DNA of 64,000 bases from Clostridia bacterium (GCA_018436095.1 JAHDMJ010000011.1:146249-210248), one strand, 5' to 3'; shown: positions 1-7,475, counted from the first letter of the stretch. Notes: generated from the letters alone by a model not told the origin. Numbers and translations: made by a program.

Positions 1-320
1 TTTCTGTAGAGTTCCTGCAGATATGACGTGCAGGAGGGGAGCAGCAGCTCCGCCTCCATTGCCTCTTTGCTGCCTACAGATACCAGGCAGGTAAAAAAAC
101 CTTGGGCGGGATAAAGGGTGCAAAGAGCCCGTCCGCCTTTTTTATATTTGATATTCCATCCCGGCGCACCGGAACAGACGCTATGCTCTATCACAGGGGA
201 AATGCCGTAAATGCTTTCCACATGCTCACATAACCGGTTCCACAACGGGCTCTCGATGTAAACCGCTATGGCCGTTAAGTCAGGCCGGCAGCCTTTGCTA
301 TATAGCTCTTTCCACTCCAT
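1..320 (-). CDS. DUF3788 family protein (3' end outside window)
   Basis: The reading frame stays open from an ATG at 320 to the left edge, so the C-terminus lies outside the window. A GGAGG ribosome site sits about 9 nt upstream. The translated part begins MEWKELYSK and contains a PGWNIKYKKGGRALCTLYP segment, which I recognise from memory as typical of DUF3788. The function of that family is not known. The protein appears soluble, with no signal peptide or membrane segment. It lies 28 nt downstream of the zinc-ribbon gene on the same strand, so the two may be cotranscribed with the WYL regulator further upstream. Reading frame certain, family fairly sure, role unknown. Confidence 0.75.
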   Translation of the reverse strand, partial: MEWKELYSKGCRPDLTAIAVYIESPLWNRLCEHVESIYGISPVIEHSVCSGAPGWNIKYKKGGRALCTLYPAQGFFTCLVSVGSKEAMEAELLLPSCTSYLQELYR

Positions 321-348
321 AGGCCCTGCCTCCAATAGTTGCTTGGGA

Positions 349-627
349 TTACTTGCCTTGCCAGCGTTTGAGGCTGGGCAAAAATTGTTCCATCATCTGC
401 CGGGCCTGTTTCTCCGTCATACCCGGATTATGCTCTACCATAGGGGGAACGCAAAGCGTAATCATCTCCTCTATGGTGCCGTCAAAGGTGAAAGCTCCCT
501 TTTCATAGCAGTATTGGCAGTAGTCCCCGCTTTTGCTGCCGTCGGCCTCCAGACCGTAGAGCTCGTCGCTGTTTCCCATGGGCATACCGCAGCTTTGGCA
601 AAATCTTTGGTTTTCATAATTATTCAT
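349..627 (-). CDS. small zinc-ribbon protein
   Basis: A 92-residue protein starting MNNYENQRFCQSCGMPMG. Two Cys pairs, CQSC near the N-terminus and CQYC about 30 residues later, form a putative four-Cys zinc site like the 'putative zinc ribbon' domain (Zn_ribbon_2 type). The C-terminal half is helical and charged. I use the ATG at 627 rather than an in-frame ATG at 666, because GGAGAG lies 8-10 nt before 627 and the extra residues look unlike the family. It sits between a WYL-type regulator and a DUF3788 gene, all on the minus strand. The molecular role of this family is not established. Confidence 0.8.
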   Translation of the reverse strand: MNNYENQRFCQSCGMPMGNSDELYGLEADGSKSGDYCQYCYEKGAFTFDGTIEEMITLCVPPMVEHNPGMTEKQARQMMEQFLPSLKRWQGK

Positions 628-687
628 ATTTTTGCTCTCCTTAATTTGATAATCCCATTCTATCAAAGTTAACCTGACAGCTATCTG

Positions 688-1593
688 TCAAGTTCTATGG
701 TGGGCAGCAATTTTTTCTGCGTATTCCGCAAGAGATTGCCCCAGACCGCGGGGCTCCAGCACTTCCAAATCGGCGCCAAAAGAAAAGAGATAGCTTATGA
801 CCCAGCTATCCATAGGAAAATCCGCCTCCACCAAAAAGCTGCCCTCCGGCTCCGGCGTAATATTGCTGCGGTCAAACTCATCGTACACCCGGAAAGCCAG
901 GGCTTTTGCGATACGCAGCTTGAGATGCACCATAGAAAAGGGCGGCGCTTCCGCATCAAGAGGCGGGATATCATCTCCATAATCCTCGGTAAAGGTATCG
1001 CCGGTGGGTGAAGCCTCGACGATTCTCCCCATTTTAAACAGGCGAAAATCGTTGGCATGCAGGCAATATCCTTGCAGGTACCAGTGCTTATCCTTGTAAA
1101 TCAATTTAAGAGGGTGAATCTTACGCTGTGTTGTTGCCCCCGATGTCCCGCAATAGGTGAGGGCTAATACCTGCCGGCCTAAAATGGCGGTTTTCAACAG
1201 TTCAAACCGGGCAGTATCTGTTTGCCCCATCCCCCAACGGGAAAAATCCACTTCGATCCAGTTGTGAGCCGGCTTTTGAAAAGCCGCCCCCATCTTGCGA
1301 AGCAGCGGTTCCACATTCTGGTTCGTTGCCTTCATGCTTTGAACGGCAAAGAGAAGCTGATTTTGCTCCTCGTCAGAAAGCAACGTTTTATCAAAAGTAT
1401 AACCGGGCAGCAGGGAGATGCCGCCGCCTTTGCCTGCCGCCGCATAAACCGGAACACCGGCCATGGACAGCGTATCCACATCCCGATAGATGGTCCGTAC
1501 AGATACTTCTAAAATCCGGGAAAGATCCGGCGCCGTCATATGCCCCCTTGCCAATAACAAGTAAAGCAACTGAAACAGCCTGTCGTTTTTCAT
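688..1593 (-). CDS. YafY-type WYL-domain transcriptional regulator
   Basis: About 301 residues. The N-terminus (about 1-60) is a winged helix of HTH_11 type: LLYLLLARGHMTAPDLS followed by the recognition-helix segment VSVRTIYRDVDTL. The middle (about 130-205) is a WYL domain, with LKLIYKDKHWYLQGYC in place of a literal WYL triad. A C-terminal extension ends in a helix (LAEYAEKIAAHH). Such proteins are usually cytoplasmic DNA-binding regulators whose WYL domain senses a small molecule or nucleic acid. The ATG at 1593 follows GGTGAG; a GTG nine bases upstream is also possible. The downstream zinc-ribbon and DUF3788 genes could be its targets, but no operator was identified. Confidence 0.85.
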   Translation of the reverse strand: MKNDRLFQLLYLLLARGHMTAPDLSRILEVSVRTIYRDVDTLSMAGVPVYAAAGKGGGISLLPGYTFDKTLLSDEEQNQLLFAVQSMKATNQNVEPLLRKMGAAFQKPAHNWIEVDFSRWGMGQTDTARFELLKTAILGRQVLALTYCGTSGATTQRKIHPLKLIYKDKHWYLQGYCLHANDFRLFKMGRIVEASPTGDTFTEDYGDDIPPLDAEAPPFSMVHLKLRIAKALAFRVYDEFDRSNITPEPEGSFLVEADFPMDSWVISYLFSFGADLEVLEPRGLGQSLAEYAEKIAAHHRT

Positions 1594-1614
1594 AAAACTC
1601 ACCGACCTTCGTCA

Positions 1615-2133
1615 CTACTGCGCAGCCTTCTCATATACCGCCGTATATCTCAGTTTGCCGCCAATTCGCTCCGATTTCATAAGCTCAATCTTATCAACGG
1701 TTTCTCCAAAAGGTTCCGTCCTCCATGGCGAAACCTCTGTCATCACTTGGCGGCCCAGGGTAATATGGGGAGTGTATTTGCGTTTTTCAAGGGCGAAGCC
1801 GGCGGCAATCAGCTTTTCCGTCAACCGGCGCTGCAAATCCAGTAAAGGCTCATTCTCTTTCACTCCCACCCACCAAACATCGCCGCCCTCACGCTTGAAC
1901 CGCCCAACATCCTCGATGCTGACAGGAAAGGGCTTAAAGCAAATTGTATCCATTGCGGCTTTTACGGCGGCCGTCTGATCCGGGTTGCACTCGCCGAGAA
2001 AGGCCAGGGTCAGATGGAGATTCTCAGGAGCGCTGAAATTGCCCCGTTGGGAACGGGAACGCAATTCATCACGCAGGGTAAGCAGCCGGGAAACCGTTTT
2101 TGTATTGAAGTTTACTGCAACAAACAGCCGCAT
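1615..2133 (-). CDS. thpR: RNA 2',3'-cyclic phosphodiesterase (2H family, ThpR)
   Basis: A 172-residue member of the 2H phosphoesterase family. The two signature HxTx motifs are present: H-L-T-L at residues 40-43 and H-I-T-L at 123-126, whose His and Thr form the active site. Length is normal for LigT/ThpR. Family members open 2',3'-cyclic phosphates on RNA; the older name is 2'-5' RNA ligase. It begins MRLFVAVNF, a common start for the family, and reads into the WYL regulator 13-22 nt away. The intact motifs suggest an active enzyme. Confidence 0.9.
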   Translation of the reverse strand: MRLFVAVNFNTKTVSRLLTLRDELRSRSQRGNFSAPENLHLTLAFLGECNPDQTAAVKAAMDTICFKPFPVSIEDVGRFKREGGDVWWVGVKENEPLLDLQRRLTEKLIAAGFALEKRKYTPHITLGRQVMTEVSPWRTEPFGETVDKIELMKSERIGGKLRYTAVYEKAAQ

Positions 2134-2272
2134 AGTCTTTGCCCCTTTCCAGCTAAGTAATATAATACATATTGCTTCATAAAAAGATTTTCTGTTTACA
2201 CCTTTTACACCTTCAAACCGGAAATAGTCTCTGCCATTTCTGGCAAACTATAAGCGTTGGGAGGTATTCAAC

Positions 2273-3274
2273 ATGAACATGAATTTTGATGCGGTGTATT
2301 ATGAGTCGGATGCTCTTAATTATAAGCTGGGACGGCTGCTGCAGAGCAAATACGCCGGCCTGCCCTGGATTCAGATAGAAAACCACAACCGTATACCGGA
2401 AATGACCGCCGCGGCCAACCGGGACTTTCCAAAGTTAAAAAAGCATCTGATCGTCGGCATCAGAAAGACCCACCGCTATATGCCGAACCATAAGGTTTCC
2501 GATTGGCTGGTGCCCTATACTTCCTCAGGTTGCAGGGCAATGTGCCTATACTGCTATCTGGTGTGCAATTACAATAAATGCGCTTATTTGCGCCTGTTTG
2601 TCAACCGGGAACAAATGCTGGACAGACTGCTCAAAAAGGCTGCTGCGGCGCCCTTGGCCCAAACCTTTGAAATTGGCAGCAACAGCGACTTGCTGCTGGA
2701 AAACACTATAACAGATAATTTGCTCTATACAATTGAGCGGTTTGCCCGGGAGGGCCGCGGCAGCCTGACCTTTCCCACAAAATTTGATATGGTAAAACCC
2801 CTGCTTAGCCTTAACCACAAAGGGAAGACCATATTCCGCATGAGCGTAAACCCCCAGGAAATCATAAGCCGCATAGAATTGGGCACCTCGCCGCTGCCTG
2901 CCAGAATCCGCGCCCTCAACGACATGGCGGAGGCAGGATATCCGGTAGGGCTGCTGATTGCGCCCATAATTCTTCTGCCGGACTGGCGGCGCCTATACGG
3001 AGAACTGATAGAACGGCTGGCCGATGAGCTGAGTCCCAAGGTTAAGCAAGAAGGGTTTATCGAGATCATACTGATGACATACAGCTATGTACATAATATG
3101 ATTAACACGGAGGCCTTTCCCAATGCCCTGCAGCTTTTCGACCGGCAAAGGATGACCGGCCGGGGGCGGGGCAAATACTGCTACCGCAATGATATTCGCG
3201 CAGAGGCCGAGGCTTTTTTGCGGCAAGAGCTTTCTCGGCAGTTGGGCACTATGCCGATACTGTATATTTCATAA
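2273..3274 (+). CDS. splB: spore photoproduct lyase (radical SAM), H-donor Cys replaced by Ser
   Basis: A 333-residue radical SAM protein aligning from memory over its full length with SplB, which repairs the UV-induced spore photoproduct in germinating spores. The cluster motif C-x3-C-x2-C is C87, C91, C94, followed by Tyr95 as in known SplB. The Bacillus segment F-E-A-S-C-T-S-D, whose Cys is the H-atom donor, reads F-E-I-G-S-N-S-D here, so the Cys position is Ser136 (codon at 2678-2680). Extra cysteines at 98 and 103 lie close to the cluster motif. The start ATG follows GGGAGGT by 7 nt. It is transcribed divergently from thpR. The gene argues for a spore-former. It may be a clostridial subfamily with a different donor, or have altered activity. 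Confidence 0.88.
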   Translation: MNMNFDAVYYESDALNYKLGRLLQSKYAGLPWIQIENHNRIPEMTAAANRDFPKLKKHLIVGIRKTHRYMPNHKVSDWLVPYTSSGCRAMCLYCYLVCNYNKCAYLRLFVNREQMLDRLLKKAAAAPLAQTFEIGSNSDLLLENTITDNLLYTIERFAREGRGSLTFPTKFDMVKPLLSLNHKGKTIFRMSVNPQEIISRIELGTSPLPARIRALNDMAEAGYPVGLLIAPIILLPDWRRLYGELIERLADELSPKVKQEGFIEIILMTYSYVHNMINTEAFPNALQLFDRQRMTGRGRGKYCYRNDIRAEAEAFLRQELSRQLGTMPILYIS

Positions 3275-3362
3275 AATAATATTGGTATAGGATACCGGCT
3301 AATTCTGCCGCCTCTTCGGCCTAATGACTCATAACTGCTTCTAATCAGTCAGTGATCCCGAA

Positions 3363-3412
3363 TAAAAAAAGGCATAACCTTCCCTTAACGGAAAGCTATG
3401 CCTTTTTGGGAG
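3363..3412. terminator. bidirectional rho-independent terminator
   Basis: A long hairpin flanked by an A-run on the left and a T-run on the right. The left arm AAAAAGGCATA and right arm TATGCCTTTTT enclose a second short stem (TTCC / GGAA). It lies between the convergent ends of splB and the SIMPL-domain gene and can terminate both. Confidence 0.85.
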
Positions 3413-3422
3413 TAATAAAGAT

Positions 3423-4172
3423 TTATTTGAGCGCATAATGAAGCTGTACAGAAATAAACATGGTTTTTTCCCGTGACCAGGTGTTGAAGGCGCCGCCGGC
3501 GGTATAAGAATCGGTAGCCGAATTTTGTGCGGTAATTTGAAAAGTACCCAAATCAGCGCCCAACAGCTTATCCACCTTACCCTTTGCCTGTTCTGCCATA
3601 ATGTCTATACGCGCCTTGGCATCCGCTGTAGCTGCGTCAATCAATTCCAGTTTTAGCTCACCGAGTTTGGTATAGTAATATTCCGGCGCCTCCGAAGAAA
3701 AATTAACGCCCGAACCGATTAGCTCCGTGATATCCCGGGAGATAACTTCAATATTATCCACATCTGTCGATTGAATGGTCAACCTTTGGTTCAGAGAATA
3801 GCCGACAAGCTCCGAACCGATATTGTTGCCGTAATCATTATAAATCTGCCGGTAATCCGGGCTGATGTCCACCGAGGAAAAAACAATGCTTTCTTTGGGG
3901 ACATTATGGGCAATTAGATATTCTTCGATTATTCCGGCGTCCCTTTTAATAATTTCATACGCCGCTGTGGTGGATTGCCCATAAGCAGAAAAACTGCCCC
4001 GCCACACAATTAAATCAGAGCTGAAATCACAAGTTGCCGAGCCTGTGGCGCTAATGCCGCCGCCGGCATTTTGCTTATACCCCACAAAACCGTTAATTGC
4101 AAGAGCGACGGCAATAATTAAGCTAACGCCTGCGATAAATGTAGCAATGACACGGCTTCTCATCCACATCAT
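3423..4172 (-). CDS. SIMPL (DUF541) domain protein, membrane anchored
   Basis: 249 residues with one N-terminal hydrophobic helix (about 8-28, VIATFIAGVSLIIAVALAI), then an extracytoplasmic SIMPL/DUF541 domain. Family-like features are the GISATGSATCDF start of the domain, KESIVFSSVDISPDY, and the C-terminal half with AKARIDIMAEQAKGK. SIMPL proteins are usually periplasmic or surface-exposed and have been linked to stress tolerance and signalling. The biochemical function here is unknown. There are three close ATGs (residues 1, 2 and 4). The first follows AAGGTG by 4 nt and the second by 7 nt, so the true start may be 3 nt further in. It appears monocistronic and ends at the shared terminator with splB. 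Confidence 0.85.
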   Translation of the reverse strand: MMWMRSRVIATFIAGVSLIIAVALAINGFVGYKQNAGGGISATGSATCDFSSDLIVWRGSFSAYGQSTTAAYEIIKRDAGIIEEYLIAHNVPKESIVFSSVDISPDYRQIYNDYGNNIGSELVGYSLNQRLTIQSTDVDNIEVISRDITELIGSGVNFSSEAPEYYYTKLGELKLELIDAATADAKARIDIMAEQAKGKVDKLLGADLGTFQITAQNSATDSYTAGGAFNTWSREKTMFISVQLHYALK

Positions 4173-4389
4173 AAATCACCTTATTTCCACTTTTTTGATA
4201 TTATATCACAATTGCAGGCGAATGGCACTACAGCTTTCTTTTGATTATTGACAATATCTTTTTTATGCTATTTCAAAATTATAATTTTTCAAGGTTAATA
4301 TCAAGGACAATCGGGCAAATAGAGCTTGCGATGAAAAAGACACTTACTTTATTCCATGGGGGCGTAAATCTGTGTTGGGTTGGAGTTAG

Positions 4390-4417
4390 GTTTGGTTTGG
4401 TTTGGTTTGGTTTGGTT
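4390..4417. repeat. TTTGG microsatellite
   Basis: Five to six tandem copies of the pentamer TTTGG, followed by three GATTA units (4416-4430). It lies at the left edge of the repeat-rich non-coding zone. No gene covers it. Confidence 0.9.
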
Positions 4418-4438
4418 AGATTAGATTAGATCCGGCCG

Positions 4439-4664
4439 CTCAAAAATCGAAGTTGTGTCACAGCGGACATCAAATTTAGGCTAAAAGCAGAGGCTAACTG
4501 CACAAAAATCGAAGTTGTGTTGTGCTATTTCCTTTAAATTGGCTCAGATTACGAAAAGCTGCCCTATAATCCGTCACACAACCTCGATTTTTGTGCATCC
4601 GGAAGCGAAAACAGGTAAAATCCCCTGCTTGCCGTCACACAACCTCGATTTTTGTGCAGTTAGC
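4439..4664. repeat. family-1 paired-motif element A
   Basis: Contains four copies of a roughly 20-nt motif close to GTGCAAAAATCGAGGTTGT. Forward copies lie at 4439-4460 and 4500-4520, and reverse-complement copies at 4575-4597 and 4636-4658. The forward copy at 4493-4520, including a leading GCTAACTG, matches the reverse copy ending GCAGTTAGC at 4664 with a single mismatch. This gives a forward-forward-core-reverse-reverse symmetry that could fold into a large hairpin. No coding frame looks real. Related elements occur at 39.03, 35.87, 4.90, 51.24 and 59.95 kb. Confidence 0.85.
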
Positions 4665-4752
4665 TATAGGGAACGGGTTGTGCTTGCCCAATCCGGCAAC
4701 GCAAGCCAAGTCTCAAAGCTCACCTTCATCTTCATAGGCAATGGATGAGCTT

Positions 4753-4777
4753 ACGAACCCCTTGGTGCCGTATCCAG
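4753..4777. repeat. 25-bp direct repeat, copy 1
   Basis: ACGAACCCCTTGG-(T/C)-GCCGTATCCAG occurs here and again at 5462-5486 with one mismatch. Both copies follow sequence resembling GCAAGCCAAG. This shows that parts of the zone upstream of tRNA-Ser were duplicated. Confidence 0.8.
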
Positions 4778-5295
4778 CCTGAGTTCCCGCAAAATTAAAC
4801 CATACATCGAGAAAAGATGCCAATGATCAGGTTTGTCTTGCCAAGCTTGACCTGAAATTCGCTTTCATCTGCTCTGTAGGTTTTATCGCACCCCTCTCTG
4901 TGCAAAAATGCAGGTTTGTATCCAATAAGAGCGCCAGTTGAGCAAAAATGCAGGTTTGTAGACACCCCCTAGAGTTATGAAGGCCCCAAAACAGGTGGAA
5001 AGATATGACTCGACTATATCTAGTGTCCTGGCAGAAACGAGTTCGCTACCAAACTGCTGAAAGTGCTTAAAGCGTTCTCCTATTTCCTCTGACAGGGGTT
5101 CTAGACGAAGACAAACTTGCAATTTTGCACAGAGGGGGGACCTCAATAAGTTAACCACCCCCTGCCGGTGAGGGGATGCCCATTTCTTTCCATTAGGGAT
5201 AAGCCAATATAGTTTGAATCCCCCTTATCCTCGCCGGCGGATCAGCGTGGGGTAGCGGAAATAACCAAAATTGCAAGTTTAAATGGGAACTCAGG
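4778..5295. repeat. family-1 composite element B with inverted ends
   Basis: The left end (4778-4800, CCTGAGTTCCCGCAAAATTA...) and right end (5277-5295, GTTTAAATGGGAACTCAGG) are inverted repeats sharing CCTGAGTTCCC and TTAAAC. Inside are two forward motif copies (4899-4920 and 4939-4960, close to GTGCAAAAATGCAGGTTTG) and one reverse copy (5111-5132). The segment 4899-5132, read in reverse complement, is homologous along its length to 59949-60170, including an ACACTAGATA core. A 91-codon minus frame exists here, but the similarity to the 59.9-kb copy is at DNA level with indels, so I treat it as non-coding. Confidence 0.8.
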
Positions 5296-5320
5296 ATCCA
5301 GGATTCCTCCGCAGCAAAAC

Positions 5321-5372
5321 CCGTAGATAACAAGAGACCGTGCTGCAAAGCACGGTCTCTTGTTATCTACGG
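5321..5372. other. perfect 24-bp inverted repeat with GCAA loop
   Basis: Arms at 5321-5344 and 5349-5372 are perfectly complementary over 24 bp and enclose the 4-nt loop GCAA. There is no T-run on either side, so it is not a classical terminator. It directly adjoins a copy of the tRNA-Ser 3' end that starts at 5368. Confidence 0.9.
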
Positions 5373-5384
5373 ACAGACAGGGAT
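5368..5384 (-). repeat. duplicated tRNA-Ser 3' end (17 bp)
   Basis: TACGGACAGACAGGGAT at 5368-5384 is identical to 5544-5560, which covers the 3' acceptor strand, discriminator and part of the T-arm of the tRNA-Ser gene. Such partial tRNA tails are often left by integrases or by decay of a tandem tRNA, but no integrase gene is visible in the window. Confidence 0.75.
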
Positions 5385-5418
5385 ACTCTCACTCAGCCTC
5401 ACGGCTGGCTCGAGACTG

Positions 5419-5464
5419 CGTCGAAGGCTTGCCTATCTGGGCGGCGCAAGCCAAGCCTTCGACG
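5419..5464. repeat. 12-bp perfect inverted repeat
   Basis: CGTCGAAGGCTT at 5419-5430 is mirrored by AAGCCTTCGACG at 5453-5464, around a GC-rich 22-nt loop. It lies between the tRNA-tail duplication and the tRNA-Ser terminator. It may form a hairpin in transcripts reading through from tRNA-Ser. Confidence 0.7.
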
Positions 5465-5486
5465 AACCCCTTGGCGCCGTATCCAG
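5462..5486. repeat. 25-bp direct repeat, copy 2
   Basis: Second copy of the repeat at 4753-4777, one mismatch. It overlaps the right arm of the 5419-5464 inverted repeat. Confidence 0.8.
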
Positions 5487-5507
5487 GGCCCGGGCCGTTC
5501 TGTCCGC

Positions 5508-5544
5508 ACAAAAAAAATCATGCCTTTCAGCATGATTTTTTTGT
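5508..5544 (-). terminator. terminator of tRNA-Ser
   Basis: A stem with AATCATGC / GCATGATT pairing and a six-base loop, flanked by long A and T runs. On the minus strand it follows the tRNA gene immediately and ends in a T-run of eight. Confidence 0.85.
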
Positions 5545-5545
5545 A

Positions 5546-5635
5546 CGGACAGACAGGGATTCGAACCCTGGATACGCTGTTAACGTATACACGATTTCCA
5601 GTCGTGCGCCTTAAACCAAACTCGGCCATCTGTCC
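5546..5635 (-). tRNA. tRNA-Ser (anticodon GGA)
   Basis: A 90-nt class II tRNA with a long variable arm. On the minus strand the acceptor strands are GGACAGA and TCTGTCC with discriminator G. The anticodon loop is C-T-GGA-A-A, flanked by the stem ACGA/TCGT. The variable-arm stem is built from TATACG/CGTATC, and the T-arm is CAGGGTTCGAATCCCTG. The 3' CCA is not encoded. It should read UCC and UCU codons. A strong terminator follows within a few bases. Confidence 0.95.
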
Positions 5636-5763
5636 AGAAAAAACTTATTCAATTGCCGACTTAAAAAAGACGGCTTCGATACCTATACGATATTAACGGA
5701 AAAGGCCTGCTTTGTCAAGGGTTTGCAAGGAAAAAAATATGCCGCATTACACCCTTGCCTTAT

Positions 5764-5952
5764 TTATCCAAACTTGCCCAATTCTTTCTCCATTAGCGCC
5801 ACAGCAATACGGAATGCCTTGATTCTACGTATGAGCAGCGTATGCTGGGAAGTCCCTTCTTTTAGCTTAGGCAATACTTTCTCACACTTGCCGATAGTTG
5901 AAACAATAGCCCGAATGGCTTCCTTCAATTCTTCTTTCGTAAAATCTTCCAT
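5764..5952 (-). CDS. small charged helical protein, unknown function
   Basis: A 62-residue, almost entirely helical protein (MEDFTKEELKEAIRAIVST... ending MEKELGKFG). GGTGAGG lies about 9-10 nt before the ATG. It has no Cys pair, signal peptide or membrane segment. Regular spacing of Leu, Ile and Val suggests a helical hairpin. I do not recognise a named family. The ribosome site and codon usage support a real gene rather than a chance frame. It stands alone between the tRNA-Ser gene and the divergent MBL-fold gene. Confidence 0.65.
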   Translation of the reverse strand: MEDFTKEELKEAIRAIVSTIGKCEKVLPKLKEGTSQHTLLIRRIKAFRIAVALMEKELGKFG

Positions 5953-6188
5953 TTAATTGAACCTCACCTTCTCACCGGTTTGGGTTACTGGAATTATTCA
6001 TCTATTATATCTTAAAAATTTCGCGGCCGCATCTCCCTCTAGCCTTTCAAGCCGCAACAGGCATATTGTTGCCTTATTTTCCCCTCTTAAAACTTAGCCT
6101 TTGACAGGGCTTATGCCTCGTGCTACTTTATTCTTAACGCCTTTACGGCAACAAACGATCGTCTGTGATCGGTTTTGGAGGTTTTGCT

Positions 6189-7313
6189 ATGTCTTATCCG
6201 TCCGGCTCCAGCCCATTATCGAATAACCATTCTGAATCAGCTTATTCGGCCAACTCTACCGGCGTTCAGCCCCTGGGCTGGCAAGCAGCTTTGCCCCGCC
6301 CGGAATATCAGGCCTACGAAAGGATTACTCTTGAGGAGGACTGCGGCTGGTATGAAGTTTACCGGATTTTGCCGGCCGTTTACGCTATTTATGAGCCGGG
6401 CCATTTTCAAGAAGTCATTTCTTATTTGATTTTAGGGAGCGAAAGGGCCCTGCTGTGGGATACGGGCATGGGCATTGCCCCTATCCGGCCTTTAGCGGAA
6501 AGCCTGACGCATCTGCCAATCCTGGCCGTTAACAGCCACAATCATTTTGATCATGTGGGGGGCAATTGGGAATTCCCAGAAGTTCTGGGCTGGCCGGGGC
6601 CCGGCAGTGAGGCCAGGGCTGCCGCCGGCTACAGCCGGGAATTTTTGCTGCCGATGATGGCTGAGGATTCTTTAGCCAAGTCTTTGCCCGCCGGCTTTCA
6701 AACTGCCGGCTACGCTATCCGGCCCTGGCATCTGGCGGCTTTGCCTCTAAAGGCCAGCGGCTGCCTGGCAGGAGATGCTGCCCTTCCTTCGCCAGCCCCT
6801 TCTTCTGCTGCCGAGCCAACTGCCGCGTCTTCCCCCGCCGCTCCTGCCTTAGCCGGCTGCCTCATCCCCTCGCCGCCGCCAAATTTGCCCGCTGCCGCCG
6901 CCGGCCTCTGCACCGGCCTGGCCTTCGATTTAGGCGGCCGCCGCCTGGAACTGCTCCATACGCCGGGCCACACGCCGGACAGCATTATGCTGCTGGACGC
7001 CGCTGCCGGCATTTTGTTCACCGGTGATACCGTTTACCCCGCCGCCCTTTATGCCCATTTCGACAGCAGTGAATACGGCCAATCATCCCTGGATGTTTAT
7101 GCAAATACAATGAATTCTCTTCAATCGCTGACTCCCGCTCTTTCCTGCCTTTGCTGTTCCCATAATGTACCGCTAAACAAGCCTGCTTTGCTCCGGGATA
7201 TTGCCGCAGGCTTTCAAAATATCCTTAACGGCCAAAGCGCCGGCTATCTTGACGAGGAAGGCCTGCTGCGCCATGATTTTCAGGGCTTTGCCATCATCAC
7301 CAACAACCGTTAA
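6189..7313 (+). CDS. MBL-fold metallohydrolase with Ala/Pro/Ser-rich insertion
   Basis: About 374 residues from the ATG at 6189 (GGAGG 7 nt upstream). The metallo-beta-lactamase metal motif H-N-H-F-D-H is at residues 117-122, followed by a later H in TPGHTPDS and the D of FTGDTVYP. These ligands fit a dinuclear Zn or Fe hydrolase of the glyoxalase II/lactonase kind; the substrate is unknown. Between the second and third motif blocks (about residues 190-245) lies a low-complexity stretch rich in Ala, Pro and Ser. This is not part of the core fold and makes the protein longer than usual. The N-terminal 40 residues are also Ser/Asn-rich. It appears monocistronic. Confidence 0.85.
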   Translation: MSYPSGSSPLSNNHSESAYSANSTGVQPLGWQAALPRPEYQAYERITLEEDCGWYEVYRILPAVYAIYEPGHFQEVISYLILGSERALLWDTGMGIAPIRPLAESLTHLPILAVNSHNHFDHVGGNWEFPEVLGWPGPGSEARAAAGYSREFLLPMMAEDSLAKSLPAGFQTAGYAIRPWHLAALPLKASGCLAGDAALPSPAPSSAAEPTAASSPAAPALAGCLIPSPPPNLPAAAAGLCTGLAFDLGGRRLELLHTPGHTPDSIMLLDAAAGILFTGDTVYPAALYAHFDSSEYGQSSLDVYANTMNSLQSLTPALSCLCCSHNVPLNKPALLRDIAAGFQNILNGQSAGYLDEEGLLRHDFQGFAIITNNR

Positions 7314-7357
7314 TAATGAATACGTATACCTTCTTCAGAAAATACCAAAATAAAAGC

Positions 7358-7386
7358 TTGCAATTGACTGCATACTTATGTATAAT
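7358..7386 (+). promoter_or_regulatory. sigma-A type promoter for the amino acid ABC operon
   Basis: TTGCAA (7358-7363), a 17-nt spacer and TATAAT (7381-7386), about 90 bp before the substrate-binding protein gene. Confidence 0.6.
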
Positions 7387-7475
7387 AGCACTTGTCATGA
7401 CGGGGGTTTTGTACTGGCAAATCAGCGCCGGCACTACTCTGGAATCGTCCGATATAATGAGGGAGGATATTAAAA

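Noticed and set aside
4439..4664. CRISPR array from the repeated ~20-nt motif
   Set aside because: Copies are in both orientations, unevenly spaced, with no cas genes. They form mirrored pairs, not direct repeats with spacers.
4883..5158. 91-codon minus-strand frame in element B with a similar-looking 80-codon frame at 59935-60177
   Set aside because: The similarity follows the repeat DNA itself, and indels shift the frame between the copies. No ribosome site.
5340..5696. 118-codon frame across the tRNA-Ser region
   Set aside because: It runs antisense through a clear tRNA gene and its terminator.
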